Shown here in pieces: positions 44,498 to 51,744 of a stretch of DNA of 64,000 bases. Numbering within the stretch: the stretch's first letter is position 1; the number at the start of each line of letters is the position of its first letter. This DNA comes from Curtobacterium sp. MCSS17_015 (lineage in GTDB: Bacteria; Actinomycetota; Actinomycetes; Actinomycetales; Microbacteriaceae). Location: assembly GCF_003234265.2 (NCBI RefSeq), contig NZ_CP126256.1, forward strand, positions 2,418,001 through 2,482,000, in the 5' to 3' direction. The notes under the pieces were generated by a model. That model had not been told where the DNA came from. It saw only the letters and a list, made by a program, of their open reading frames with translations, and did no database searches. Both the position numbers and the translations under genes were made by a program.

Positions 44498-44851
44498 ATG
44501 ACGATCGAGCTGCTTCCCATCCAGGACGTCACCGCGTGCTGCTCGCCAGTCACCACCGAGGCCATGGACCAGGCATCCGCCGAGGTCCTCGCGAAGTCGC
44601 TCAAAGCGATCGCCGACCCGGCCCGGCTCCGGCTGATCTCGATGGTCGCTGCGCACGACGGTGCCGAGGCCTGCGTCTGCGACCTGCAGGAACCGCTCGG
44701 CCTGTCGCAGCCGACCGTGTCGCACCACTTGAAGGTCCTCGTCGACGCCGGGATCCTGCACCGCGAAAAGCGCGGCACCTGGGCGTACTTCTCGCTCGTC
44801 CCCGGCGCCCTCGACACCCTCGCCGGCCTCATCACCGCACCGACAAAGTAG
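44498..44851 (+). CDS. arsR: ArsR-family arsenic-responsive repressor
   Basis: This 117-aa winged-helix repressor starts at ATG 44498. An N-terminal vicinal pair TACCSP (about 13-14) and EACVCDL near 55 match the Cys-Cys...Cys arsenite site of corynebacterial ArsR1. The HTH is LSQPTVSHHLKVLVDAGIL and the wing is REKRGTWAYFSL. It should repress itself and the divergent ars operon until As(III) binds. Confidence 0.92.
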   Translation: MTIELLPIQDVTACCSPVTTEAMDQASAEVLAKSLKAIADPARLRLISMVAAHDGAEACVCDLQEPLGLSQPTVSHHLKVLVDAGILHREKRGTWAYFSLVPGALDTLAGLITAPTK

Positions 44852-44873
44852 GCGCCGGGCGAGCCAGCGGCGA

Positions 44874-45260
44874 TTACTTGGCGCGGAGGATCCCGAGGAA
44901 CTCGTCGGCCCACTCGAGGTTCCGAACGAGCTTGGCTCGACGTTCTTCGGTGTCAGCGACGTACGCGTCGATCTCGGCTTGCAGTCGGTCACGTTCGGCG
45001 CCATCCACACCCTCGAGGCGGTCGATGATGCCGAGGAGCTCAGCCATCTGCTCGAGGGAGTAGCCGAGCGGCTTCATGCGACGGATGACGAGGAGCCGTT
45101 GCAGGTCGTCCTGCGTGTAGAGCCGGAAGCCGCCCTCAGTGCGGCCGGTGGGGTGGAGCAGCCCGACATCGTCGTAGTGACGGACGGTGCGGGTGGACAG
45201 GCCGGTGCGGTCGGCGAGCTCGCCGATGTGCATCGTCGTGTCCGTGGTCTGTTCGCTCAT
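44874..45260 (-). CDS. MerR-family regulator 1
   Basis: This 128-aa protein starts at ATG 45260. The MerR HTH and wing are HIGELADRTGLSTRTVRHYDDVGLL and GGFRLYTQDDLQRLL. A dimerisation helix follows (IIDRLEGVDGAERDRLQAEI). There is no cysteine, so it is not a classic metal-sensing MerR. It is closely related to the next gene and transcribed after it. Ligand unknown. Confidence 0.85.
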   Translation of the reverse strand: MSEQTTDTTMHIGELADRTGLSTRTVRHYDDVGLLHPTGRTEGGFRLYTQDDLQRLLVIRRMKPLGYSLEQMAELLGIIDRLEGVDGAERDRLQAEIDAYVADTEERRAKLVRNLEWADEFLGILRAK

Positions 45261-45306
45261 GTCTCCACCTGGGTCGTGCTCGATGCTACCGAGCACCGCG
45301 GTGCAC

Positions 45307-45708
45307 TCAGTGCGCGCGAAGACCGTCGAGGAATTCGTCGACCATCTCCAGCTGCTCATCGAGGTGTTCGCGCCGTGTCTCAGCGTCACGGATGAACGCT
45401 GCGACCCGGGACCGCACAGCGGTGACGTCCATCTCCGGGTTCGCCTCATCGAGGACCCGGACCGCGTCGACGAGGATCGCTGCCTCGTTCAACGAGAACC
45501 CCAGCGGCTTCATCCGCCGCACCATCAGCAGGCGCTCCACGTCTGCTTCCGAGTACAGCCGGAACCCGCCGTCGCTGCGCCCGGAAGGGTGCAGCACGCC
45601 GGCAGCGTCATAGTCCCGGATCGTCTTCTGCGACAGCCCGGTCCGCTCAGCGACTTCACCGATGTGGATCAGGTAGCGGCCATCGGTCTGCATCGGCTGC
45701 TCACTCAC
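45307..45708 (-). CDS. MerR-family regulator 2
   Basis: This 133-aa protein starts at GTG 45708 behind GGAAGGG. HTH: HIGEVAERTGLSQKTIRDYDAAGVL. Wing: GGFRLYSEADVERLLMVRRMKPLGFSL, nearly the same as in regulator 1. The tail has no cysteine. It is divergent from the SulP gene, with a dyad (CAACTCT/AGAGTTG) between them, so it probably controls the transporter. The two regulators look like a tandem duplication. Confidence 0.85.
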   Translation of the reverse strand: MSEQPMQTDGRYLIHIGEVAERTGLSQKTIRDYDAAGVLHPSGRSDGGFRLYSEADVERLLMVRRMKPLGFSLNEAAILVDAVRVLDEANPEMDVTAVRSRVAAFIRDAETRREHLDEQLEMVDEFLDGLRAH

Positions 45709-45748
45709 TTGCGCACCAACCCTTCCGTTGCGTTAGAGTCGAGCGTAC

Positions 45749-45773
45749 CAACTCTCCCGCTGCGGAAGAGTTG
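45749..45773. promoter_or_regulatory. Dyad upstream of SulP, putative MerR operator
   Basis: CAACTCT (45749-45755) and AGAGTTG (45767-45773) form an inverted repeat with an 11-bp centre, between the MerR gene and the SulP gene. MerR proteins usually bind dyads like this inside promoters. Confidence 0.55.
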
Positions 45774-45876
45774 AGTTCAGTGCCCTTCCAGCATTCCGGC
45801 ACGACTGCGCGACGACGCGCCCCACGACATTCCCCTGCGGGCGTCGAGCGTCCGCACCCCCCATCGAAGGAGAACC

Positions 45877-47394
45877 GTGACGACCGTCACGCCCGCACCG
45901 GCTCCGGTGCACACCAGTCCCACCGTCCTGTCCGCGCTGAAGAGCCCGCGGATCCTGACCCGCGAAGTCCTCGCCGGCCTCGTCGTCGCCCTCGCGCTCA
46001 TCCCCGAAGCGATCTCGTTCTCGATCATCGCCGGCGTGGATCCCCGCGTCGGACTGTTCTCGGCGTTCGTGATGGCCGTCGTCATCTCGATCGTCGGCGG
46101 ACGTGCCGCGATGATCTCCGGTGCGACCGGCGCCATCGCCCTCGTCGTCGCCCCGGTGATGAAGGAGCACGGTCTCGACTACCTCATCGCCACCGTCCTG
46201 CTCGGCGGGGTCTTCCAGCTCATCCTCGGCGGGCTGGGAGCGGCGAAGCTGATGCGCTTCGTCCCGCGGTCGGTGATGGTCGGGTTCGTCAACGCGCTCG
46301 CGATTCTGATCTTCACCGCACAGCTGCCGAACATCATCGGCGTTGACTGGCTCGTCTGGCCGATCACGATCGTCGGCATCGCGATCATCGCCCTCCTGCC
46401 CCGGCTCACCAAGGCGATTCCCGCACCGCTGGTCGCGATCGTCGTCCTGACGCTCGTCACCGTGTTCGCGTCGATCGCCGTCCCCACCGTCGGCGACGAG
46501 GGCAAGCTCCCCGACAGCCTCCCGACGCTCTTCATCCCGAACGTCCCACTGAACCTCGAGACGCTGACGATCATCGCCCCCTACGCCCTCGCCATGGCCC
46601 TCGTCGGGCTGCTGGAGTCGCTGATGACGGCAAAGCTCGTCGACGAGGTCACCGACACCAGCTCCCGGAAGACCCGCGAAGCCTTTGGGCAGGGCATCGC
46701 CAACATCTGCTCCGGGTTCATGGGCGGCATGGGCGGCTGCGCGATGATCGGCCAGACGATGATCAACGTCAAGGCCTCGGGTGCGCGGACCCGAATCTCG
46801 ACGTTCCTGTCCGGCGTCTTCCTGCTGATCCTCGTCGTCGGGCTCGGCGACATTGTCGCGATCATCCCGATGGCCGCCCTCGTCGCCGTCATGGTGATGG
46901 TCTCCGTCGGCACCTTCGACTGGCACAGCATCAAGCCCTCCACCCTCAAGCGGATGCCCGTCGGCGAAACCGTCGTCATGGTCCTCACCGTCGTCATCGT
47001 CGTCGCCACAGACAACCTCGCCATCGGCGTGATCATCGGTGTCATCGCCGCGATGGTCGTCTTTGCCCGCCGCGTCTCGCACTTCACCTCCGTCACCCGC
47101 AGCATCGAGACCACCGGAACCGGGGAGCAGCACGCGCTCTACACCGTCGAGGGCGAGCTGTTCTTCGCCTCCAGCAACGACCTCACCACCCAGTTCGACT
47201 ACGTCGACGACCCGGAGCTGATCGTCATCGACATGACCAAGTCACACGTGTGGGACGCCTCCACCGTCGCCGCGCTCGACGCCATCGAGACGAAATACCA
47301 CGCACACGGCAAGCGAGTCGACATCCAGGGCCTCAACGACGCCAGCCAGGCCTTCCACGGCCGCCTCGCCGGAAACCTCGGCGCAGGCCACTGA
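45877..47394 (+). CDS. SulP-family anion permease with STAS domain
   Basis: This 505-aa protein starts at GTG 45877 behind AAGGAG. About 11-12 spans begin with the family signature GLVVALALIPEAISFSIIAGVDPRVGLF. A later MGGCAMIGQTMINVKASGARTR is also typical. A C-terminal STAS domain (about 405-505; VEGELFFASSNDLT, VIDMTKSHVWDASTVAALD) is intact. SulP proteins carry sulfate, bicarbonate or related oxyanions. Inside an arsenic/copper transposon, oxyanion transport is plausible but unproven. Divergent from two MerR regulators. Confidence 0.88.
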   Translation: MTTVTPAPAPVHTSPTVLSALKSPRILTREVLAGLVVALALIPEAISFSIIAGVDPRVGLFSAFVMAVVISIVGGRAAMISGATGAIALVVAPVMKEHGLDYLIATVLLGGVFQLILGGLGAAKLMRFVPRSVMVGFVNALAILIFTAQLPNIIGVDWLVWPITIVGIAIIALLPRLTKAIPAPLVAIVVLTLVTVFASIAVPTVGDEGKLPDSLPTLFIPNVPLNLETLTIIAPYALAMALVGLLESLMTAKLVDEVTDTSSRKTREAFGQGIANICSGFMGGMGGCAMIGQTMINVKASGARTRISTFLSGVFLLILVVGLGDIVAIIPMAALVAVMVMVSVGTFDWHSIKPSTLKRMPVGETVVMVLTVVIVVATDNLAIGVIIGVIAAMVVFARRVSHFTSVTRSIETTGTGEQHALYTVEGELFFASSNDLTTQFDYVDDPELIVIDMTKSHVWDASTVAALDAIETKYHAHGKRVDIQGLNDASQAFHGRLAGNLGAGH

Positions 47395-47536
47395 CCTCCT
47401 GACCTCCGCCCGGCCCACCGCGGGCACCGAGTGAACGGGCGGAGCAACGGGCTGGCGTTGCCCCTTTCCGCTGGCCCGCGGCGGGTGCCGTCAGTCGTCC
47501 TGACGACACCCGCACCTCGACCGTCATCGGAGGATC

Positions 47537-47770
47537 ATGACCGGCAAGCCGACCATCTATGACGTCGCCGCAGCAGCACACGTGCCCCACCAGACCGTGT
47601 CACGCGTGCTGAACGGGTCCGAGCGGGTGCGCCCAACCACACGGAACCAGGTCGAGGCGGCAATTCGCGCGTTGCAGTACCAACGCGACGATCACGCTGC
47701 TGCACTTGGTCGACGTCGCCGCATCACCGCGGGCTCGACAGCCAGCGCTGACGTCGAGACGTCCGAGTAG
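47537..47770 (+). CDS. Stand-alone LacI-type DNA-binding domain (truncated LacI)
   Basis: This 77-aa product starts at ATG 47537 with GGAGG upstream. Residues 1-55 are a complete LacI HTH (TIYDVAAAAHVPHQTVSRVLNGS) plus hinge start. The sugar-binding domain is missing and replaced by about 20 Arg/Ala/Thr-rich residues before a stop. It is most likely a remnant of a full LacI gene cut by transposon rearrangement. It might still bind DNA. It is followed by an intrinsic terminator. Confidence 0.6.
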   Translation: MTGKPTIYDVAAAAHVPHQTVSRVLNGSERVRPTTRNQVEAAIRALQYQRDDHAAALGRRRRITAGSTASADVETSE

Positions 47771-47808
47771 CCCCATTTCGGTGCTTGCTCGATGTCCGCA
47801 AGCTGTGC

Positions 47809-47878
47809 CAGAATCGCCCTGCGTTCATAGTGCGCGCAACCAACCGGCCCTCGGGTCGGTTTTTTGTGCCCAGATGTC
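47809..47878 (+). repeat. 70-bp direct repeat, copy 1
   Basis: From CAGAATCGCCCTGCGTTC to CCCAGATGTC this segment is nearly identical to 50544-50614. Weaker similarity continues to CGCCCTCCT just before the inner transposon end. It contains an intrinsic terminator. Confidence 0.8.
47843..47865 (+). terminator. Rho-independent terminator, repeat copy 1
   Basis: ACCGGCC/GGTCGGT stem with tetraloop CTCG, then a run of six T. The related stem at 50578 pairs fully. Confidence 0.8.
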
Positions 47879-47937
47879 CCGCCGTGTTCCGCGCGGCAGG
47901 GACACGCCACCCGAGCGGGTTCCACTCGCGCCCTCCT

Positions 47938-47962
47938 TGTGAGCAGCTTCGCTTTGTGTCGT
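47938..47962 (+). repeat. Internal transposon end (L2)
   Basis: TGTGAGCAGCTTCGCTTTGTGTCGT differs from the left end L1 at one of 25 positions and from the right end at three. The inward sequence CGTTCTTGCTGCG also matches the right end. Its inner second TGTGTCG site is degenerate. The preceding 7 bp (CCCTCCT) are not duplicated at 53996. Confidence 0.8.
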
Positions 47963-47992
47963 CGTTCTTGCTGCGCTCTCTGACTTTCAGTC

Positions 47993-48481
47993 TCAATGGT
48001 GTCCGTGGACGACGGCGTGGCCGAGACCGCGGCTGATCATCCACCGGTTGACGGGGGTGGTGACGATGAACGCGACGACGAGCGAGAAAGCCAGCGATCC
48101 CCAGAACAGCCAGTCGTTCAGCTGGGCGTCCATGGCGCCGGGGACCGCGACGATGACGGTGTTGTCGATGATCTCCATCACTGCGATCGAGACGGTGTCC
48201 GCGGCGAGGGCGACCTTGAACGCGGCCGAGAAGTTCAGCCCGGAACGGATAACACCGCGCATGGTGAGGGCGTAGCCGAAGATGAACGCCAGCACGATCG
48301 ACAGGATGATCGTGCCCGTGTTGTGGAGGCCGGTGGCGGTGCCGATGACCATGCCGAGGACTTCACCGATGGCGCAGCCGGTGAGGCAGTGCAGCGTCGC
48401 TTGCGCAGCCATTGACCACGTCGTCGCCCCGTGGCCGTTGCCGCCGTGCTCGGTCATGGTGTGGTGTTCGTGGGCGTCCAT
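47993..48481 (-). CDS. DUF4396 membrane protein, probable copper-linked
   Basis: This 162-aa protein starts at ATG 48481. It has a His-rich N-terminus (MDAHEHHTMTEHGGNGHG), four spans (HCLTGCAIGEVLGMVIG, IILSIVLAFIFGYAL, ALAADTVSIAVMEIIDNTVIV, WLFWGSLAFSLVVAFIV) and a C-terminal HAVVHGHH. The family is DUF4396. The His clusters suggest metal binding. It faces a group of copper-type genes, and a CsoR-like palindrome lies 37 bp upstream. Function not established. Confidence 0.8.
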   Translation of the reverse strand: MDAHEHHTMTEHGGNGHGATTWSMAAQATLHCLTGCAIGEVLGMVIGTATGLHNTGTIILSIVLAFIFGYALTMRGVIRSGLNFSAAFKVALAADTVSIAVMEIIDNTVIVAVPGAMDAQLNDWLFWGSLAFSLVVAFIVTTPVNRWMISRGLGHAVVHGHH

Positions 48482-48517
48482 GTGACTCCTCAGATCTTCG
48501 TCCGCGTCTCGGCCCGA

Positions 48518-48532
48518 TACCCCCAGGGGGTA
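48518..48532. promoter_or_regulatory. CsoR-like GC-rich palindrome
   Basis: TACCCCCAGGGGGTA, a 15-bp perfect palindrome about one central base, lies in the 184-bp gap between the divergent DUF4396 and membrane-protein genes. Runs of C and G flanked by TA are typical of CsoR-type copper operators. Confidence 0.5.
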
Positions 48533-48665
48533 CCGTAGCCCTGTAACGCCGAATGCTGCGGGATGTTCCCAGACCCACCCCGCGCGACTCGGGGGGCGGT
48601 TGTACTCTCAGGGCCGCTCCTGCACCATGGAAGCCGCACCACGCCCCTGACTAGTACGGGACCGC

Positions 48666-49124
48666 ATGCTCACCACCGCTTCGACGCCGCGTCGTCGCCT
48701 GCTCCTGCAGGCCACGGCGGTACTGGCGTTGCTGCTACTGGTCGGGATCACGGTCCTGATGCACAGCATGCTCGGCCACGCATCAAGCCACGACCACGCG
48801 ATGACCGCGCCGGTCACCGCTGCGGCTGAGCAGCACCACGGGGCCGCCAGTGACGCAGAACACGCGGTAGCACCGGCAGGCCCGATGATGACGGTGCTCA
48901 GCGATGCCGGCTGCGACGGTGGTCTGTGCGCGCTGATGTGCTCCCTGATGGGGATGGCGTGCGCGTTGACGATCGCCCTGTTCGCGTGGGTGCTGCTGCG
49001 GGCTCGGTCGGGCGGGATTCTCTACGTCCTCGCCCGGCTGCTTGCCTTGGCTGATCCCGTCGCTCGACGCGTCGCCGTGCCGAGACCGCCGTCGCTATCC
49101 GCGTTGCAGATCATCCGTATCTGA
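48666..49124 (+). CDS. His/Met/Cys-rich membrane protein (DUF6153-like)
   Basis: This 152-aa protein starts at ATG 48666. A span (VLALLLLVGITVLMHSML) is followed by a His-rich extracytoplasmic loop (GHASSHDHAMTAPV, EQHHGAASDAEHAV), a Met/Cys segment (GLCALMCSLMGMACALTIALF) that starts the second span, and a basic tail. This composition fits Cu(I) handling. It resembles the DUF6153 group, but that assignment is tentative. It is followed by the DUF305 lipoprotein. Confidence 0.65.
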   Translation: MLTTASTPRRRLLLQATAVLALLLLVGITVLMHSMLGHASSHDHAMTAPVTAAAEQHHGAASDAEHAVAPAGPMMTVLSDAGCDGGLCALMCSLMGMACALTIALFAWVLLRARSGGILYVLARLLALADPVARRVAVPRPPSLSALQIIRI

Positions 49125-49231
49125 TTCATACCCGCGGGGGCATCCCCACCGGGGGTCCTCCTGCATGCCCGGAGACCAGGGCGGGCGTGATGCCTGCCCG
49201 GCACCACTGACGCATTCACGGGAACGGATCA

Positions 49232-49837
49232 ATGCACACCACCACCACGGGCGCCCTCGCGGCCGCCGCCGCCCTCACGGTTGGCCTCACCCTTGCCGGC
49301 TGCTCCACGAGCAACACCGGCAGCTCCACCGACAGCACGTCAGCCTCGTCGTCGGCGGCGTCGAAGCACAACGACCAGGACGTCTCGTTCACGCAGGAGA
49401 TGCGTGCTCACCACCAGCAGGCGATCGAGATGAGCGACATGCTCCTCGACAAGGGCTCCGACGTCGATCCCGACGTGGCCACCCTCGCCAAGCAGATCAA
49501 GGCCGAGCAGGTGCCGGAGATCAAGACGATGACCGGCTGGCTGAAGGCCTGGGGCGAGCCCACGGAGATGTCGAGCATGGCCGGGATGGATCACTCCTCC
49601 ATGTCCGGCGGGATGATGTCCGACTCCGACATGGACGCGCTCGAGCAGGCGTCCGCGGCGGACGCCGGGAAGCTCTACCTCGAGCAGATGGTCGAGCACC
49701 ACACCAGCGCCGTTGACATGGTCAAGACCGAAATCGACAAGGGCAAGAGCACCGACGCGATCGCGATGGCGAAGTCGATCGTGTCGAGCCAGACCGAGCA
49801 GATCACCCAGATGAAGGACATGCTCGCTTCCATGTGA
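49232..49837 (+). CDS. DUF305 lipoprotein
   Basis: This 201-aa protein starts at ATG 49232. A signal peptide with lipobox TLAGC (Cys about 24) and a Ser/Thr linker precede two DUF305 helical units. One contains FTQEMRAHHQQAIEMSDML and the other LYLEQMVEHHTSAVDMVKTE, joined by a Met-rich loop (SSMAGMDHSSMSGGMMS). The repeated HH and Met clusters are typical of this ferritin-like, metal-associated family. It probably binds copper at the cell surface (inference). Confidence 0.88.
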   Translation: MHTTTTGALAAAAALTVGLTLAGCSTSNTGSSTDSTSASSSAASKHNDQDVSFTQEMRAHHQQAIEMSDMLLDKGSDVDPDVATLAKQIKAEQVPEIKTMTGWLKAWGEPTEMSSMAGMDHSSMSGGMMSDSDMDALEQASAADAGKLYLEQMVEHHTSAVDMVKTEIDKGKSTDAIAMAKSIVSSQTEQITQMKDMLASM

Positions 49838-50060
49838 CCCCGGCGTGGGTCGCGGCGGGCTCCCCCCTTCCTGCCGCGGCCCACGACCGGTTCCCCCTCT
49901 TTCCCGGTTCGAGTTCCGCTCGACGTCCCATCGCCTGGCTCACTACGAACGCCGGACGCACTCTCTGACCACCCCGGGCACGATGGCCGACACCCCGTTC
50001 AGTCCCCATCTGGCGACTGGCGAACCAGAAAAAGGCACCACCAACGGAAAGGAACCGATC

Positions 50061-50465
50061 ATGAGCACCACCACGGACATGCTCCGCACCTACCCGAAGG
50101 ACCTCGGCGGCATCGATCAGGCAGCCCTCACCGCCTGCATCGACGCGTGTTTCGAATGCGCCCAAACCTGCACTGCCTGCGCCGACGCGTGCCTGTCGGA
50201 AGACATGGTCGCGGACCTCACCAAGTGCATCCGCACCAACCTCGACTGCGCCGACGTCTGCGCCACCACCGGCAACGTCCTCTCCCGCCACACCGGCTAC
50301 GACGCCAACCTCACCCGCGCAGTCCTCGAAGCCTGCCGCGCAGCATGCAAGACCTGCGGCGACGAATGCACCCAGCACGCCGACATGCACGAGCACTGCA
50401 AGACCTGCGCCGACGCATGCCGCCGCTGCGAAGAGGCATGTGACGCCCTCCTCGCGACGCTCTAG
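50061..50465 (+). CDS. Four-helix bundle copper-binding protein (Csp-like)
   Basis: This 134-aa cytoplasmic protein starts at ATG 50061 behind AAAGGAA. Eighteen cysteines are spread over four helices in CXXXC-type spacing (ACIDACFECAQTCTACADAC, CIRTNLDCADVC, ACRAACKTCGDEC, CKTCADACRRCEEAC). In the Csp family such cysteines line the bundle and store many Cu(I) ions. No signal peptide, so it resembles the cytosolic Csp3 type. It is followed by a strong intrinsic terminator. Confidence 0.92.
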   Translation: MSTTTDMLRTYPKDLGGIDQAALTACIDACFECAQTCTACADACLSEDMVADLTKCIRTNLDCADVCATTGNVLSRHTGYDANLTRAVLEACRAACKTCGDECTQHADMHEHCKTCADACRRCEEACDALLATL

Positions 50466-50543
50466 CCCTGGAGCGGGATCGAGGGTGTTCCTGCTCCTCG
50501 ATCCCGCCCCAACTTCCACTTGCGGAATGTCCGTCCCTGATGT

Positions 50544-50614
50544 CAGAATCGTCCTGCGTTCATAGTGCGCGCCCACAACCGGCCTTCGGGCCGGTTTTTT
50601 TGTGCCCAGATGTC
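50544..50614 (+). repeat. 70-bp direct repeat, copy 2
   Basis: Nearly identical to 47809-47878, starting CAGAATCGTCCTGCGTTC and ending CCCAGATGTC. Related sequence extends to CGCCCTCCT near 50680, where copy 1 is interrupted by the inner transposon end. Confidence 0.8.
50578..50601 (+). terminator. Rho-independent terminator after the copper-storage gene
   Basis: ACCGGCC TTCG GGCCGGT followed by seven T (50595-50601). This is a perfect short stem with a stable UUCG loop. The 300-bp gap 50466-50765 otherwise holds only the repeat. Confidence 0.9.
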
Positions 50615-50765
50615 ATGCAGCGTCCTCGCGCACGTCTGGCGCCTTTCAGTGCAACCGGCGGTTCCGGTTCACGCCCTCCTCGCGGAGGCCCCAGTCCTCG
50701 GACGTGCACGGTGCACGACCCCGAGAGTCAGCCGGTCGGCTGACAGATCGAACGGTGGAGGTTCC

Positions 50766-50936
50766 ATGCTCCAGCTGTCGATTGAGATCCCTGCCCCCGC
50801 TGCCTACGCGGTCGGCTTCGCTCTCGCGGTGCTCTTCATCGCGATCGCGATCCGCCACGCCTGGCCGGTTCTGAGCGACAAGGCTTCCCGCCGGATCGCT
50901 CGGGTGCAGCGGGCGAAGGCTCTTCGCAAGAAGTAG
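50766..50936 (+). CDS. 56-aa single-span membrane protein
   Basis: The gene starts at ATG 50766 behind GGTGGAGG. One hydrophobic span (AYAVGFALAVLFIAIAI) lies near residues 13-30, followed by a strongly basic tail (DKASRRIARVQRAKALRKK). It lies inside the transposon between the copper genes and the resolvase. Function unknown. The good ribosome site supports coding. Confidence 0.5.
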   Translation: MLQLSIEIPAPAAYAVGFALAVLFIAIAIRHAWPVLSDKASRRIARVQRAKALRKK

Positions 50937-51063
50937 CCGGACTCAAAAAACTCGCCCCCTCCATCGGTAGGGAGAGCTCTGTCTTCATGTCGTATCAAAA
51001 ACCTCCGATTCCGCTACAACGGATCGAGGTCGCCGTGTGGCAGCCGTGACAGCGGCGTGTCTT

Positions 51064-51126
51064 GTAGCGAAACTCAGTCCCGGAATCTATGCCCCGCTAC
51101 TACCTCTGCTGGTCGAGTTTCGCTAC
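51064..51126. other. Putative res site of the serine resolvase
   Basis: GTAGCGAAACTC (51064-51075) and GAGTTTCGCTAC (51115-51126) are perfect inverted 12-mers 39 bp apart, just before the resolvase start at 51136. A related CGCTACAAC lies further upstream. Resolvase genes of this family are normally preceded by their recombination site, which also represses the gene. Confidence 0.6.
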
Positions 51127-51135
51127 GTTCTCCTC

Positions 51136-51738
51136 ATGGGTCACCTCCTCGGGTACGCGCGCGTGTCCACCACCGACCAGGACGCGTCGCTGCAAATCGA
51201 CGCGCTCAACGCTGCCGGCTGTTATCGCGTGTTCGTCGAGACCATGTCCGGGTCGCTTCAACATCGGCCCGAGCTCGACAAGCTCCTCGACCAGCTCCGC
51301 CCTGGAGACACCCTCGTCGTCTGGCGGCTCGACCGGCTCGGTCGATCCATCCGGCACCTCATCGACCAGCTGCACGCTCTCGCCGAGCGCGGGATCGGGT
51401 TCCGGTCGCTGCAGGAGACCATCGACACCACCTCGCCCGGCGGCCGGCTCGTGTTCCACGTCTTCGCCGCGCTGGCGGAGTTCGAACGGGACCTCATCAA
51501 GGAACGCACCAACGCCGGCCTTGCCGCCGCCCGAGCGCGCGGCCGGACCGGAGGCCGACCGTCCCGCCTCTCGGCGGACCAGGTGCGCACCGCACGCCGG
51601 CTCTACGAGCAGCAGGACATGACCGTCGCGCAGATCGGCGACGTCCTCGGCGTCAGCCGTACCACCATCTACCGGGCCATCGCCCGCCACGCTGAACCGG
51701 TCGCTGCCAGGCGGCCGAAGCCCTCACCGACGATGTAG
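51136..51738 (+). CDS. Serine recombinase (transposon resolvase)
   Basis: This 200-aa protein starts at ATG 51136. The catalytic domain has GYARVSTTDQDASLQ (nucleophile Ser in ARVST), VVWRLDRLGRSIRHL and LAEFERDLIKERT. The C-terminal HTH is TVAQIGDVLGVSRTTIYRAIARH. It should resolve cointegrates at the adjacent inverted repeats. It is encoded directly upstream of the transposase, with 6 nt between the genes. Confidence 0.92.
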   Translation: MGHLLGYARVSTTDQDASLQIDALNAAGCYRVFVETMSGSLQHRPELDKLLDQLRPGDTLVVWRLDRLGRSIRHLIDQLHALAERGIGFRSLQETIDTTSPGGRLVFHVFAALAEFERDLIKERTNAGLAAARARGRTGGRPSRLSADQVRTARRLYEQQDMTVAQIGDVLGVSRTTIYRAIARHAEPVAARRPKPSPTM

Positions 51739-51744
51739 CCAGTC

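Noticed and set aside
47809..50614. Integron attC sites for the repeated CTGCGTTCATAGTGC segments
   Set aside because: No paired RYYYAAC/GTTRRRY core arms, no integrase gene, and the copies carry an ordinary intrinsic terminator.
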